A stretch of DNA of 64,000 nt from Chloroflexota bacterium (GCA_029561345.1 JAKQJC010000001.1:1-64000), one strand, 5' to 3'; shown: positions 42,903-53,900, counted from the first letter of the stretch. Program-made: numbers and translations. Notes: generated from the sequence alone by a model not told the origin.

Positions 42903-44060
42903 ATGAATATGAACTCTGATGATACTCAACCTATAAAACCTGTCGAACCATCATCGGCGCCCACCCAGCCGATTCCGGCTGTCAGGGCGGCTGCTGCTGA
43001 CACCAAACCCATCCCACCCCAAAAGACGAAAGTCAGCCGCTGGCCCTGGATTTTGCTTGGCTTTGCCGTTTTTCTGGTGCTGGCTGGCCTGGGAGTTTTC
43101 TTTGGCTACCAGGCCGGTATTCAGCGGCGTTTGGTGAAGGAGGCCGCCCAGGTTTCGCTGGCAGCCTCAGAGCAATTCGAGCGCGGCATGGTGGATTATC
43201 GTGAAGGGCGTTACGAGGCTGCTCGCCGCCGCTTTGAATATGTACTGCGAATTGACCCGAATTTCCCCGGCGCGATGGAAAAATTCACCGAGGTGCAGGT
43301 GGTGATGATGCGCACGGCCACGCCGACCACGGCACCAACGGCTGCGCCGACCAGCACCCCCACACCGCCTTCGGCCACCGCCACCCCAGATACCCGCGGC
43401 GCAGACACCCTTTTCCAGCAGGCCAAGGGCTACCTGGCGGCTCAAGACTGGACGAATGCGATTGTGACGCTGGACCTGCTGCGTCAGATGGATTTGCAAT
43501 ATCACACCGTGGAAGTGGACGGCATGTATTATGTGGCCTACCGCTACCGCGGGGTGAAGAAAATCATGTATGATGGCGACCTGGAGCCGGGTATTTTTGA
43601 TCTGGCTCAGGCTTCGCATTTTGGCCCGCTGGACTATGAGGCGGACAGTTTTCGTACCTGGGCCAGCTACTACATTACCGGCGCCAGTTTTTGGGAAGTG
43701 AACTGGGAACAGGTGGTTTATTTCTACAGCTTTGTGGCTCCGGCCTTCCCGAATATGCATGACGGCAATGGCTGGACGGCCTCAGAGCGTTACCGGGTGG
43801 GTTTGATGCGGTACGGCAACGACCTGGCGGCGCGCGGCGAGTTCTGCAAGGCTCAGGAACAATACACCCTGGCGCTGCAGATGAGCAGTGATCCGGTGCC
43901 GGTGCCGACGGCTAACTGGATTGCGGAACAATGCATCATTTCGCAATATACCCCCACACCGGAATATATTCCACCGACTGAAACACCCACCCCCACGCCA
44001 ACGGGCGAAGTTCCCCTGCCAGTTGAACCCACTCCCACGGAGACGCTTCCCCCGGGCTAG
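42900..44060 (+). CDS. membrane-anchored protein with a TPR-like extracytoplasmic part
   Basis: A 386-residue protein of unknown function. A cytosolic N-terminus rich in Thr/Pro (TQPI and TKPI repeats, residues 8-45) precedes one membrane helix (about 52-74). A helical segment resembling a TPR (FERGMVDYREGRYEAARRRF) is followed by a Thr/Pro linker (about 140-163) and further TPR-like repeats (AKGYLAAQDWTNAIVTLDLL). A Thr/Pro tail ends it. It probably faces outward. The TQP-type motifs resemble phospho-threonine sites for FHA proteins, which is speculative. A response-regulator/kinase gene follows after ten bases. Confidence 0.78.
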   Translation: MMNMNSDDTQPIKPVEPSSAPTQPIPAVRAAAADTKPIPPQKTKVSRWPWILLGFAVFLVLAGLGVFFGYQAGIQRRLVKEAAQVSLAASEQFERGMVDYREGRYEAARRRFEYVLRIDPNFPGAMEKFTEVQVVMMRTATPTTAPTAAPTSTPTPPSATATPDTRGADTLFQQAKGYLAAQDWTNAIVTLDLLRQMDLQYHTVEVDGMYYVAYRYRGVKKIMYDGDLEPGIFDLAQASHFGPLDYEADSFRTWASYYITGASFWEVNWEQVVYFYSFVAPAFPNMHDGNGWTASERYRVGLMRYGNDLAARGEFCKAQEQYTLALQMSSDPVPVPTANWIAEQCIISQYTPTPEYIPPTETPTPTPTGEVPLPVEPTPTETLPPG

Positions 44061-44070
44061 GAGGATTTTA

Positions 44071-45192
44071 ATGGTAGAACAACCTGTCCCCACCATTCTG
44101 GTCATAGATGACGAACCCGGCATCCGGATTGGCTTGAAGGCAGCGCTGCAGCGCGAAGGGTTCAGCGTGCTGGCGGCGAGCGATGGTGGCGAAGGCGAGC
44201 GGATGGCGCGCATTTACCGGCCTGATTTAATTATCAGCGATGTGATGATGCCGCCGCCGAATGGCTTTGAATTGAAACGACGGCTGCAGGATGAAACCGA
44301 GACAGCCGTCATTCCATTTATCTTCCTGACAGCGCGCATGGCCGAAGAGGACCGGCTGCGGGGGTTCAGCACTGGCGCCGATGATTACATCACCAAACCG
44401 TTCAGCCGCCAGGAACTGGTGGCGCGGGTCAAAGCCATTCTACGCCGGCAGGAGCTGGGCCGTCAGGTAGGCCAGAAAGAGGCCGAGGCCCGGCTGGAAC
44501 AGCTGCACCAGGAAATCTCCAAAAATATCACCCATGAGCTGCGCACACCGATGAGCAGTGTGTTGACCAGTTTGGATATATTGCTGCAGAAGAAATTTTC
44601 ACGGCCTGAAGAGCTGGCCTGGTTTGCCGAGACGGCGCTGAAAAACGCGGAACGTATGCAGGGATTGGTGGAAGATCTCATTTTTCTGACCGATCTGGAT
44701 GCTGGTTTGACCTATAATTTCAGGCAGAATGTGAACCTGAATTATGATTTACGGCAGACTTTGGAGCGCAAGTTGTCGTGGTGGAAGGACCGCCAATTGA
44801 TGACCAGCATCACCATCGCCTCGGATGTGATCCTGAATGCACCGCGCGGGCAGCTTTGTCAGGCAGCGGCGCATCTGCTGGATAATGCCTGCAAGTTCAG
44901 TCCCGAAGGCGGGCAGGTGGGCTTCCATGTGGCCGCCAATGGCGACGGTGGATGCATCATTACCGTGACAGACGAGGGAGAGGGTATTCCACTTGATTTT
45001 CGGGAGAAAGTGTTTGAACGCTATTACCAGATCAGCCAGGGTGACGCTCGAATTTACGGCGGTCTGGGGGTGGGCCTGACCATTGCCAGAGCTTTTGCCC
45101 GCGGGCTGGGTGGCGATGTGACGATTTTGGGCAGCCAGAAGGGGTGCAGAGTGCAGATGGTGATCCCGCCGGGAAAATCGGACTGGGGTTAG
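44071..45192 (+). CDS. receiver domain-histidine kinase fusion
   Basis: A 373-residue cytosolic protein. An N-terminal receiver domain (1-125; Asp57 in LIISDVMMPPPNG, Lys109 in YITKPFS) is joined by a short coiled coil to HisKA (NITHELRTPMSSV, His154). The HATPase domain ends GLGVGLTIARAFARG. With the receiver ahead of the kinase it should respond to a phosphoryl signal from another kinase. ATG 44071 has GGAGG upstream; the longer reading from 43888 lies inside the preceding gene. A second sensor kinase starts three bases after the stop. Confidence 0.88.
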   Translation: MVEQPVPTILVIDDEPGIRIGLKAALQREGFSVLAASDGGEGERMARIYRPDLIISDVMMPPPNGFELKRRLQDETETAVIPFIFLTARMAEEDRLRGFSTGADDYITKPFSRQELVARVKAILRRQELGRQVGQKEAEARLEQLHQEISKNITHELRTPMSSVLTSLDILLQKKFSRPEELAWFAETALKNAERMQGLVEDLIFLTDLDAGLTYNFRQNVNLNYDLRQTLERKLSWWKDRQLMTSITIASDVILNAPRGQLCQAAAHLLDNACKFSPEGGQVGFHVAANGDGGCIITVTDEGEGIPLDFREKVFERYYQISQGDARIYGGLGVGLTIARAFARGLGGDVTILGSQKGCRVQMVIPPGKSDWG

Positions 45193-45195
45193 AGG

Positions 45196-48100
45196 ATGAC
45201 AACCTCAGGCAGGCGCCAATGGGGGAAACAGCCGCATCCGCCGAGAAGCGGGCGGAAGAACTGGGCGCGAATTTGCCAGGAATTGCACAGCAAAGTGGTG
45301 GATGGGGAAGAACTCATCCAGATTGCATCAAATGGCGCAAAATTAGGCAACTGGAGCTGCGGCCTGAGCCGCGGCATTGAAACGTTTGGCCTGCACTGGG
45401 CGCAGATTTTGAGTGAACAGGTGGATGAAACCTGCCCGGTGGAGCAGCTAAAATGGGATCGCTGGATTCATCCGGATGATGTCAGCGTGGCAGGCGCCGC
45501 GCTCAGCAAATACCTGACCGGGAAGCTGCCAGATTATTCGGCTGAGCTGCGGCTGCGGCAGCCCGATGGGAGTTACCTGTGGATTCTGGATACTGGACGG
45601 GTCAGCCTGGCGGGAGAAACACCGCTGCAGATGCGGGGATATTACCTGGAGATCACAGAACGCAAGAAGGCCGAAGCTGAATATAAGGCGGCTCTGCGCT
45701 TATCAGAGGAACGGTCTGCAGAACTGGAAATTCTCAGATATTTTGCTGAGCAGTTGAATCAGGCGGTGACGGTGACCGAGGTGGCGCAGACTGGCATTGA
45801 CGCGGTGCTGGCTTTCAGCGGCGCCGAGGTGGCCTGGCTGCTGGCAGTGGAAGGAAGCGGCGCGAGGCGCCTGCATGTGGCATTCAATCCGTCGCCTGGG
45901 GCAGAAGTGGAAGCGCGCACACCTGCTTCGCCACCCGACTGCCGCTGTTTGCAGAGACTGCGCTCTGGTGAGATGCAGGCTCCGGAATATTTGCCGGATT
46001 GTGAATGGCTTTGCCATGCGCGAACCGACCCGCATGGTGCGTGCGGGCATGTGAGCCTGCCGATTTTTACTCAGCGGCAACAGCTGGGTTTGTTAAACCT
46101 GGCCATGCCGGGCATGCCTTCAGATAATGCCATGGCCATGCTGGTGACCATCAGCGCTCAATTGAGCGTGGCCATGGAAAGAGCTGTGTTGTTTGCCGAA
46201 GTAGCCGGGTCGCTTGACCGTGAACAGAAGCTGAACGAGGTCAGCCGCAGCATCACCCAGGGATTGCAGCTTGAGACCACCCTTGAAAATGTCGTCAGGC
46301 AGACAGTGGGACTGCTGCAGGCTGACGCAGGCGTGATGGGGCTCCTTTCGGACGATGGGGAAAGGTTGACCTTCCCATTTTTCTATCACCTGCCGGCGAA
46401 TTTCGACTGGCAAATATTGCTCAAAGGGGAGGCCCTGGCCTGGCAGGTGCTGGGCACCGGCGAAGCCATGCTCTATTCCGGAGGGCAGCCTTCGTCTGGC
46501 GCGGTGGCAGATATGCTGCTGCTGGGGATTAAAGGATTGATGATTGTCCCCGTCAGGGTTGGAAAAGATATTTTAGGTGTTATTGGTCTGTACACATTTG
46601 AAATGGCCAAGATGTTTACACAGCGGGATGTGCGCCTGGCAGAAATGATTGGCCATCAGGCCGGCACAGCCATTCAGAACGCCCGCCTGTATATGGACAC
46701 CATGCGGCGCTCAGAAGAATTGAAACGCCGCGATGCCATTTTGGACGCAGTTGGATTTGCCGCCGGACAATTTTTGCAGGCCCTGGATTGGCAGGAGAAA
46801 ATTGAGAGCGTGCTGCAGCACATTGGCGCAGCTTCGCGGGCGGTGCGCATTACCCTTTACCGGTTGAAAGGGGATGATCAAACCGAGCGTCTTCATTTCT
46901 GGCCGGCTGGCGAGGCAGGCGCGGGCGAAGGGGGGGGGGTGATGACTGCGGCGGATTTTGCCCGCTGGCGGGATGATTTGAAGGCCGGAAAATTGATCTA
47001 TGACCGTTCAGATTCCAGCACCGCCGATTTGCCCGGAGATGATCTGCACATGGTGGTGGTGGCGCCGGTTTTTGTCGGCAAACAATGGTGGGGTTTGATG
47101 CGGTTCCACGAACCCACCAGCGAACGGCAGTGGTCAAAAAGCGAATATGAAGCCTTGAAAACAGCTGCCGATATTCTTGGGGCAGCCATTCAGCAGCAGG
47201 AAACGCTGCGAGCGCTGCGTCACAGCGAAGCGGAAAACCGCGCTTTGCTGGCATCCATCCCTGATGTGATCTTTCGCCTGCGGCCTGACGGCCTGGTGAC
47301 CGGTTTCACCGGATCGCGGGAGCAGATCAGCCTGCCGGTGGCGCCGGAAGGGCATTTCATCCATGAATTGATGCCTGAGGCAGTGACAGGCATGGTGATG
47401 GAAGCCATGGCCAACCTGTTCAAGGGGCAGGGGATGGCACTGATGGAATATGAGACGAAGACGCCCCAGCTTGGCCGCCAGACTTTTGAGATTCGCCTGG
47501 CGCGCATGGGGAGCGATGCGGTGCTGGGCATGGTGCGCAACATCAGCGAGCGGGTGCACCTCGAACAGATGAAATCAGATTTCATCAACCGCGCCGCGCA
47601 TGATTTGCGCACGCCGCTGACAGCGGCAATATTGATGGTGGACCTGATTCGCGAAGGCGGCACCGAGGAGGAACTGGCGGAATACTGGCGCGTGCTGCAA
47701 ATGGAGCTTGACCGTCAGCGGGCCCTGGTGGAGGAACTGCTGACAGTGGGACGTCTGGAAACGGGCAGTTTCCAGATTCAACCGCAGCCAATGAACCTGG
47801 CAACGGTGCTGCGCGAAGCCGGCGAGGCGGTGATGACGGCCGCCATTGACCGCCACGTGATTCTGGATGTCAACCTGCCAATTGAGCAACCGGTGGTGAT
47901 GGGCGACCGCAGCGGGCTGCGCCAGGTGTTCATTAATTTACTGGACAATGCGGTTAAATTCAGCTATGAAGGGCAGAAAGTGGAAATGACCACCGAACAG
48001 AAGGGCGGAGGCATTTGGGTGGAAGTGAAGGATCACGGCATGGGTATTCCGGAAGATGACATTGATGATCTGTTCAGCCGCTTTTTCAGAGCCAGAAACG

Positions 48101-48258
48101 CCATTGAAGGTGAAGTTCCGGGAACAGGGATTGGCCTGTATATTGTGCGCAGCATCATTGAACGCCTGAATGGAAAAATTGAGGTGCACAGCAAGCTGAA
48201 CGAAGGCACCACCATGCGGGTGTGGCTGCCGCTGGCCTTGCCGCCTGAGCCAGAATAA
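45196..48258 (+). CDS. multi-sensor histidine kinase (PAS-GAF3-PAS)
   Basis: A 1,020-residue soluble kinase. Domains in order are a PAS with PAC tail (about 48-155), three GAF domains (about 175-330, 345-495, 515-670), a second PAS (about 675-785), HisKA (AAHDLRTPLTAA, His802) and HATPase (PGTGIGLYIVRSI). It has no receiver or output domain, so it probably signals through the receiver-kinase encoded just upstream. No ribosome-binding site supports ATG 45196. The first 35 residues look unlike protein, so the true start may be further in, or a frame error may exist there. Confidence 0.85.
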   Translation: MTTSGRRQWGKQPHPPRSGRKNWARICQELHSKVVDGEELIQIASNGAKLGNWSCGLSRGIETFGLHWAQILSEQVDETCPVEQLKWDRWIHPDDVSVAGAALSKYLTGKLPDYSAELRLRQPDGSYLWILDTGRVSLAGETPLQMRGYYLEITERKKAEAEYKAALRLSEERSAELEILRYFAEQLNQAVTVTEVAQTGIDAVLAFSGAEVAWLLAVEGSGARRLHVAFNPSPGAEVEARTPASPPDCRCLQRLRSGEMQAPEYLPDCEWLCHARTDPHGACGHVSLPIFTQRQQLGLLNLAMPGMPSDNAMAMLVTISAQLSVAMERAVLFAEVAGSLDREQKLNEVSRSITQGLQLETTLENVVRQTVGLLQADAGVMGLLSDDGERLTFPFFYHLPANFDWQILLKGEALAWQVLGTGEAMLYSGGQPSSGAVADMLLLGIKGLMIVPVRVGKDILGVIGLYTFEMAKMFTQRDVRLAEMIGHQAGTAIQNARLYMDTMRRSEELKRRDAILDAVGFAAGQFLQALDWQEKIESVLQHIGAASRAVRITLYRLKGDDQTERLHFWPAGEAGAGEGGGVMTAADFARWRDDLKAGKLIYDRSDSSTADLPGDDLHMVVVAPVFVGKQWWGLMRFHEPTSERQWSKSEYEALKTAADILGAAIQQQETLRALRHSEAENRALLASIPDVIFRLRPDGLVTGFTGSREQISLPVAPEGHFIHELMPEAVTGMVMEAMANLFKGQGMALMEYETKTPQLGRQTFEIRLARMGSDAVLGMVRNISERVHLEQMKSDFINRAAHDLRTPLTAAILMVDLIREGGTEEELAEYWRVLQMELDRQRALVEELLTVGRLETGSFQIQPQPMNLATVLREAGEAVMTAAIDRHVILDVNLPIEQPVVMGDRSGLRQVFINLLDNAVKFSYEGQKVEMTTEQKGGGIWVEVKDHGMGIPEDDIDDLFSRFFRARNAIEGEVPGTGIGLYIVRSIIERLNGKIEVHSKLNEGTTMRVWLPLALPPEPE

Positions 48259-48294
48259 GCGGCGGATGTTCTGAAGAAGACGGGTTGGTTGAAA

Positions 48295-49233
48295 TCAGCG
48301 GAGGCCTGGAGGATTAAGCCAGGCCAGCCAGCCGCGTGAACGTTTTTTCTCAGGCGTGTATTTATCAAACGCCACAAGCATGAGATTGAGAGCCAGGAGA
48401 CCAGCACCAGCCCACTGCAAAGGGGCCAAATGCTCGCCCAGCCAGAGCCAGGCCAGAAGCAGGGTTATCAACAGTTCACCCAGCCCCAACAGGGCAGTTT
48501 GCAGGCCGCCCAGATGCTTGACCCCCAGGAAGAGGGTGAAGCGTGAGAGAAAGGTGACGACACCCATGCCCACCACCGGCCACCAGAGTTCAACCACAGT
48601 CTGATCAGGGGCAATGGGGGGTGTCTGACGGTCAAAAATCAGGTAGGCCAGCAGCACGACCACAAACATGGACATCAAGGTGTAAAGGGTGACGGTGGGG
48701 GCGGGAACTTCGAACAGGACGCGCTGGTTAATGATGACATGCAGGGCGTAGAGGCAGGATGAAATGATCATGAAGGCAACGCCGATCATGTCGATTTGCG
48801 CCGAACCGGCGTTGACAATCAAATAAATGGCCGGCACAGAAAAAAGCGCGCGCACCAGAGTAAGGCGGTTGACAGCCTGGCGATCCACAATCAGCCAGAG
48901 GGCTACAAAGACGGGATAAAAAGAATAGAGCAGGTGGCCCAGGCTGGCATCAATGCGCTGCAGAGCGGCATAGTAGAAAATGGACCCCAACCCGTTAATG
49001 CCCCCGGCCAGAGCGCAGCCGGCCAGGCCAACAGGAAAGATATAGAAAAATTGACGGCGGAACAGGCCCATCAGGATGAGCAGGAGCAAAACAGCAATGC
49101 CTGTGCGAAAGGCGACCACCTCGGTGGAAGAAAAACCCAGGCGTAAAGCCTGTTTGCCAAAAACCGGGGCAAAGCCCATGAAAATGGCTGAAGCGAGGGC
49201 CGCCTGGATGCCGATGATGCGCTTCGAGGTCAT
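48295..49233 (-). CDS. EamA/DMT-superfamily transporter
   Basis: A 312-residue membrane protein with about ten helices arranged as two EamA repeats (first GFAPVFGKQALRLGFSSTEV; second near 165-300 with WPVVGMGVVTFLSRFTLFLG). DMT transporters often export amino acids or metabolites. It starts seven bases after the threonine synthase-receiver stop, so it is likely the last gene of the long minus-strand operon. Export or uptake of an amino acid related to threonine is an attractive idea that the sequence does not prove. Confidence 0.85.
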   Translation of the reverse strand: MTSKRIIGIQAALASAIFMGFAPVFGKQALRLGFSSTEVVAFRTGIAVLLLLILMGLFRRQFFYIFPVGLAGCALAGGINGLGSIFYYAALQRIDASLGHLLYSFYPVFVALWLIVDRQAVNRLTLVRALFSVPAIYLIVNAGSAQIDMIGVAFMIISSCLYALHVIINQRVLFEVPAPTVTLYTLMSMFVVVLLAYLIFDRQTPPIAPDQTVVELWWPVVGMGVVTFLSRFTLFLGVKHLGGLQTALLGLGELLITLLLAWLWLGEHLAPLQWAGAGLLALNLMLVAFDKYTPEKKRSRGWLAWLNPPGLR

Positions 49234-49239
49234 CAGCGG

Positions 49240-50916
49240 TTAACCAATCAGAGAGCGAACTTCATCAGCCAGCTCATCGCTCATAAAATCGCCTTTTTGC
49301 ATCAGCGATTGGATATGACCCTTCAGGCGTTCCCTTTCTTCTTTGGTCAGGTCTTTGGCGGTGACCACAATAACGGGTATTTCGGCGGTTTCCTTGTTCT
49401 TTTGCAGGGCATCCAGAACGCCGAAGCCATCCACTTCGGGCATCATCAGGTCCAAAATCATCAAGTCGGGGTGTTCATTTTGGGCCAGGGCAATGGCTTC
49501 GCGGCCGTTGGTGGCTTCAGAGAGGGTGTAATTGCCCTGGGCCTGCAGAATGCGGCGGATAAGGCGGCGCACTTCGGGGTTATCATCTACAATGGCAATG
49601 CGGGGGAAGCGATCGCGGGTGACATGACTGAGGGCAGCCAGCAGGCCTTCCTGCGGGACGGGCTCGGCGACGGCGGCGGCGGGCTGTGAAGGCACCACCA
49701 CGCTGCGCGACCAGTTTTCGCCGAGGATGAATTGTTCAATGGGCACGGTGTGACCGGTGAGATTGACCACGATGGTATCGCTGGGTTTGATGATGCCGTT
49801 GCGAACCATTTTGATCATGCCCGCGAAGGCCACGGCGGAAGCCGGTTCCATGGAAAGGCCTTCCATTTTAGCCAGGATATGCATGGTGCGGAAGGCGTCT
49901 TCATCGGAGACGCTTTCGAAATAGGCTCCTTCGCCTCCGCGGCTGTTTTTAAACAACAGGGTGTAAGTACGGCCGGGGTCGCCGGTGGCAAGGGTGGCGA
50001 TGCGGGTGCGCGGAGAAACGGGGGTGGCGATTTCCTTGCCTTCCTGCCAGGCCTGCACCATGGGCGAGCAGCCTTCAGCCTGGATGATGCCCAGGCGGGG
50101 GATCTGGCCGATCAGGCCCATGGTTTGCATTTCTTGAAAGCCTTTCAGCACGCCCAGGGGACCCAGGCCGCCGCTGACAGATTGGAAATACCAATCAGGA
50201 GAGGGCAGGGGAAAACCATTGGCGTCTTTTTTCAACCACGAAAGCTGTTCAGCGGCCTCAAAAGCGATGGTTTTCATGGCTTCCACCGAGGTGATGGTGC
50301 GGGTACCCTGATCGAGGAAGAGGTTGCGCTGCCGGGCAAATTCGGCGGCCACCTGCTTGGCCTGATCGTAAGAACCGGTGACTTTGATCACCTGAGTGCC
50401 GTAAAGGGCCACCTCGCGCATTTTTTCGGGCGGCACCAGGCTGGTGAGAAACGCCCAGAGCTTGATGCCAGCGCGGGCGGCATAAGCGGAATAGGAGATG
50501 GAGACATTGCCGGTTGAGGCGACCACCATTTCTGTGATGCCGGCTTCCTTCAGCGCTGAAATGGTCACGGCAGCCTGGCGGTCTTTAAATGAAGAGGTTG
50601 GTCCCTGTCGTTCATCCTTGATGTAGATGTTGGGACAGCCCAGCATCATGCCCAGGTTGACGGCGCGAATCAGGGGCGTGCCGCCTTCTCCGAGGGTCAG
50701 CTCGGGGTTGGGTTTGCGCACTGGCAGCAGTTCACGATAGCGCCAGATGGCAAACGGCCGCGAAGCCCAGGTGGAGAGGATGGTTTTGCTGAGGCCGGCG
50801 TAATCATAGCGGGCCTCTCGCCAGGCACTCCCACACGCCGGGCAGGTGAACTGCTTCGGCGTGTAGGGGTGATCGTGACCGCAATCCAGGCAGTGCAGGA
50901 TCGTTTCAGGATTCAT
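49240..50916 (-). CDS. thrC: threonine synthase fused to a response-regulator receiver domain
   Basis: A 558-residue fusion. Residues 1-400 are a PLP-dependent threonine synthase, with a zinc-ribbon-like start (Cys9, 12, 25, 28), LGEGGTPLIRA, PLP lysine Lys111 in TSSFKDRQA and the phosphate loop VSGGLGPLG. It should convert O-phosphohomoserine to threonine. A flexible linker (about 405-437) leads to a complete receiver domain (439-558) with acidic pair Asp444/445, phospho-acceptor Asp489 in LILDLMMPEVDG (its D after LIL) and Lys521 in VVTAKD. The frame is open throughout. It starts 15 bases after the giant kinase stop. Confidence 0.9.
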   Translation of the reverse strand: MNPETILHCLDCGHDHPYTPKQFTCPACGSAWREARYDYAGLSKTILSTWASRPFAIWRYRELLPVRKPNPELTLGEGGTPLIRAVNLGMMLGCPNIYIKDERQGPTSSFKDRQAAVTISALKEAGITEMVVASTGNVSISYSAYAARAGIKLWAFLTSLVPPEKMREVALYGTQVIKVTGSYDQAKQVAAEFARQRNLFLDQGTRTITSVEAMKTIAFEAAEQLSWLKKDANGFPLPSPDWYFQSVSGGLGPLGVLKGFQEMQTMGLIGQIPRLGIIQAEGCSPMVQAWQEGKEIATPVSPRTRIATLATGDPGRTYTLLFKNSRGGEGAYFESVSDEDAFRTMHILAKMEGLSMEPASAVAFAGMIKMVRNGIIKPSDTIVVNLTGHTVPIEQFILGENWSRSVVVPSQPAAAVAEPVPQEGLLAALSHVTRDRFPRIAIVDDNPEVRRLIRRILQAQGNYTLSEATNGREAIALAQNEHPDLMILDLMMPEVDGFGVLDALQKNKETAEIPVIVVTAKDLTKEERERLKGHIQSLMQKGDFMSDELADEVRSLIG

Positions 50917-50931
50917 AAGCCAACCTATGTG

Positions 50932-53900
50932 TTATGCTTTTTCGGCAATTCTGGCCAGTGCATCAAGCAGATCGTTTTGCAGAATGGGTTTCACCAGGTA
51001 GGCGGCAGCGCCGAGGCTGAGACCTTTTTTCACTTCATCCTTGATGCTGCAGATGATGATGGGCAAATTCTGTGTTTCGGGGTTCTTCTTGAGCGCGCTG
51101 AGGATTTGCCAGCCATCCACGCCGGGCATATTGATATCCAGGGTGATGGCGAAAGGCTGAATCTGGCGAATGGCATCCAGCGTATATTGTGGATCAGTGA
51201 GGGCATAGACGGTGTAGCCGGCTGTGAAGACATAACGTGCATACATGTTGATGACCTGCGCATCATTATCAATGCAGATGATGTTGCGGTTTTCAACTGG
51301 CATCTGTTCAACCAGCACAGGCGCTTCCGTTTCAGCCGCAGGGGGTTCAGCCGGGGGCTCGGGTTCCGGTTCTGGCTGAGGTTCGGGTTGAGGTTCGGGC
51401 GCGGCAGGCTGAACTTCGGCCTGGGGCGACTTTTGGGGCTCAGGAGCGGCTTTTTCAATTTCCACTGTGGAAGCTGCCGCTGGCACAGGAACTGGCTGAG
51501 CAGGCTCAGGCGGCAGGGCATCCGCGGCGGGCTCTGCGGACATTTCATCCACCGATTTCTTGACGGGCAGGGTGAAGAAGAAGGTTGAACCCTTATCCAC
51601 TTCACTGTGCAGCAGGCCAATGCGGCCGCCGTGCATTTCCACAAAGGAGCGGGAAATGGACAGGCCCAGGCCGGTGCCGCCGGTTTTGCGGGTGGATGAA
51701 TCATCCACCTGGGAGAAGGCCTGGAAGAGTTTGACACGGTCTTTCTCGGCGATGCCTGGGCCGGTATCGGCCACGGTAACGATGATTTCCTGTTCGCCGG
51801 TGGGGCCAAGCTGGGTTTTGGCTTCCACAGTGATGGAGCCCTGTTCGGTGAACTTGGCCGCATTTGAAAGCAGGTTGATCAGCACCTGGCGCAGGCGCAT
51901 CTGGTCGCCAAAGACGGGGGGCAGATTGGGCTCAACGTGGTGCGATAAGCGGATGGGCTTGTCTTTGATGAGACCGACTGCCGTAGAAATGGCCACATTA
52001 ACCAGGTCGGTCATGTTGATTTCATCAAAGGTCATCTGCATCTTGCCAGCTTCGATCTTGGAGAGGTCGAGGATGTTATTGATAAGGCCGAGCAGATGTT
52101 GGCCGGAGTTATAAATGGCGGTGAGGTCGGTTTTTTGCAGGTCGGTCACAGGACCGTCGATGCCTTTGAGGATGACGCGTGAGAAGCCGATGATGGAATT
52201 GAGCGGGGTGCGCAGTTCATGGCTCATGTTGGCCAGGAACTGTGATTTGAGGCGGTCGGCTTCGCGGATTTCTTCGTAAGCTTTCTGTGACACGGCGTAA
52301 GACCGGGCATTATCGATGGCGACAGCAATCTGATCAGCCAGGGTTTGCAGCACGGCCACATCTTCAACCGCAAAGGCATTGGCAACGGATGATTGCAGAT
52401 CGAGGACGCCAAGAACGCGCTTGCCAATTTTCAATGGGATGGAGAGTTCGGCCTTGGTGTTTTGCAGAAGTGGATAGGGCTTGAAAACCGGGCTGGTGGA
52501 AACATTGTTGATGAGGGTGTATTCCCCTGAAATGGCGGTTTGACCAATCACGGAATCGGGACCGGCATGCAGGGTGTAGTTTTCCTTCTTCATCATTTCG
52601 CCGGCGTAACCGGTGCCTTCAGAGATGCTGACCGCGTCGCCTTCTTCGGTGTTAAGGAAGATGGCCACAAAATACAGCTCAAAACGTTCCTTGATCATGT
52701 TCACCGAACGGCTGAGCATGGTGTCGAGGGCCAGGGTAGAGGAGGTGTCGCGGGCAATTTCAGCTGCTGTCTGAAGTTCGAGGGCGCGGCGCTGAGCTTC
52801 ATTGAGGAGGCGGAAGTTATCCATGGCGACGGAGAGCTGGGTAGCAATGGTTTGCAGGAAGGTAACTTCGGCCGGGGTGAAGATTTCGCTCTTGCGGCGG
52901 CCGGCGATGAGCACACCAATGCTTTCGCCGCGCACCTGCAGGGGCATGAGCATAATGGCCAGCAGGCCGGCGCGGTAAAGCATTTCCTTTTCGTCATCAT
53001 TCAGGCGGGGTTCCTGGGCAATGTTGTTGCACACCACTGTCTGTCCGTGCAGCAGCATTTCTCCGAAGGGGAAACGCCCGGCCAGAGAGCGGGGGGAATC
53101 GGCCCAGCCTGAAATATCAGGGTCGGCTATGCAGGCCACCTGCTCGAGGTATTTCTGGCTTTCCTGGGTGTGAAGCAGGCGCACCGCAGCGATGTTGGTG
53201 CTGACGCCTTTGCGGATGGTTTCGAGGGCAATGCCAAACAATTCCTTCTCGTTTTGCGCGGTGGAAAGGTGGCGGGAAGTTTGGAAGAGCAGCGTGGCTT
53301 CATCAGCGCGCTGTTCGCTCTGAGCCAGGCTGAGCAGGTTTTGCACGCCAATGGCGGCCTGACCGGTGAGGCTGACCATCCGGCGGATTTCAGCTTCCGG
53401 GAAGGACTGAGCGTTTTCGTAAAGGCCGTTGATAAAGCCGATCCATTGACCGCCGACCACCAGGGGCAGGAAGATGCCTGCGCGGGCATTAAACTGACGC
53501 TGGAAGAGGGTGCGCATGTTGGGATCGAGCAGGTGGGTGCTTTGTATGTCTTCAATGCAGATAGGTGAGCCCGCACTCAGCAGGCGGTTAGCCGCCGGGA
53601 AATCCTTGAGCATATACAGGTTGGTCATCTCATTGCTTGAAGATTTAGAATGGCGGGCCATGATATGCGCCGACTCGGGCAGGGTCATGCCGTCGAAGAC
53701 CTGGTCAAAGAGCATGATCGAGTCGCTGTCTGCCTTGCTGAGGATGGTGTGTTTTTCCAGCACGGTGAGGATATCCTCATAGGTTTTGGCTGTGTTCAAC
53801 TCAGCCGAGGCCTGGTAGAGGGACTCTGTGACGGAAAGGGCCGACTGTGTCTGTTCAAACAGGCGCACGTTTTCAAGCGAGGTGGCCATCTGGCCAAGAA

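Noticed and set aside
45144..45380. Alternative N-terminus of the multi-sensor kinase in another frame
   Set aside because: That frame is more protein-like for about 40 codons, but would need a frameshift before the PAS domain. It was kept only as a caution on the start.
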